Below are positions 12,877 to 12,921 of a stretch of 12,921 bases of DNA, piece by piece; the first letter of the stretch is position 1, and each line of letters starts with the position of its first letter. The position numbers were made by a program, and so were the translations under genes. This DNA is from DATKHF01 sp035510355 (GTDB lineage Bacteria > Patescibacteriota > Saccharimonadia > Saccharimonadales > UBA4665): the NCBI GenBank assembly GCA_035510355.1, contig DATKHF010000029.1:1-12921 (forward strand), written 5' to 3'. The notes beneath the pieces were generated by a model that was not told the origin of the DNA, ran no database searches, and saw only the letters and a list, made by a program, of their open reading frames with translations.

Positions 12877-12905
12877 AGTTTACAATTTTAGCACTCTGCA
12901 GTCAA
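12877..12905 (-). promoter_or_regulatory. hrcA promoter with -35 inside CIRCE
   Basis: Minus-strand TTGACT (12900-12905) lies in the CIRCE loop. A 17-nt spacer and TAAACT (12877-12882) follow; this -10 box ends 9 nt before ATG 12867. The leader would be 0-3 nt. Confidence 0.6.
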
Positions 12906-12914
12906 GAGTGCCAA
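12888..12914. promoter_or_regulatory. CIRCE operator upstream of hrcA
   Basis: TTAGCACTC, 9 nt, GAGTGCCAA: the left arm as written is the exact consensus and the right arm has one change. On the minus strand it shares its first 14 bases (TTGGCACTCTTGAC) with the dnaK CIRCE. Confidence 0.94.
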
Positions 12915-12921
12915 GTAGTTT

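Noticed and set aside
1..12921. CRISPR arrays, insertion sequences, prophage genes, rRNA, riboswitches
   Set aside because: No regularly spaced repeats, transposase or integrase motifs, terminal inverted repeats or structured leader motifs were seen on either strand.

Overview
The window reads as bacterial chromosome using the standard code: several genes end in TGA. The combination of very short genes, extra unknown genes inserted into the heat-shock cluster, a compact HrcA, many promoters lying almost on the start codon and many small membrane proteins suggests Candidatus Saccharibacteria or another Patescibacteria (CPR) lineage. That taxonomic call is an inference; no rRNA is present.

Layout. 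(1) Positions 1-193 carry the N-terminal part of a small membrane protein on the minus strand, cut by the window edge. (2) Positions 307-2641 are visibly A/T-richer: a cytochrome P450 (minus), a DUF998-like membrane protein (plus) divergent from it across a 14-bp palindrome, and an unknown four-helix membrane protein (minus). (3) Positions 2670-4752, all minus: an AadA-like nucleotidyltransferase, a GNAT acetyltransferase, tRNA-Lys(UUU) and an unknown membrane protein. (4) Positions 4800-6187, minus: rimB-like retropepsin plus rimK glutamate ligase, a two-gene operon that probably modifies and de-modifies ribosomal protein S6. (5) Positions 6268-6384 hold a 38-residue single-helix membrane protein; positions 6485-7210 (plus) hold a membrane-anchored GGDEF (GGEEF) protein. 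(6) Positions 7207-12914, minus, are the HrcA/CIRCE heat-shock region in the order hrcA, unknown 97 aa, grpE, unknown 133 aa, CIRCE, dnaK, unknown 85 aa, cutA, dnaJ.

How it works together. HrcA should bind the two CIRCE operators, at 12888-12914 and 10931-10957, and so repress hrcA-grpE and dnaK-cutA together with three unknown small proteins. dnaJ has its own promoter without CIRCE. In eight genes the -10 box lies only 6-9 nt from the start codon, which predicts leaderless or nearly leaderless mRNAs. Several internal operon genes instead have a Shine-Dalgarno sequence. The window is gene-dense: no gene-free stretch exceeds 300 bases, and no strong intrinsic terminator is visible.

The most noteworthy points are the P450 in a presumed reduced genome (its I-helix acid is replaced by Val), the consistent leaderless promoter design, the unknown proteins inside the CIRCE regulon, the truncated HrcA, the tRNA-Lys with U73, and the tiny GFIP-type membrane protein.
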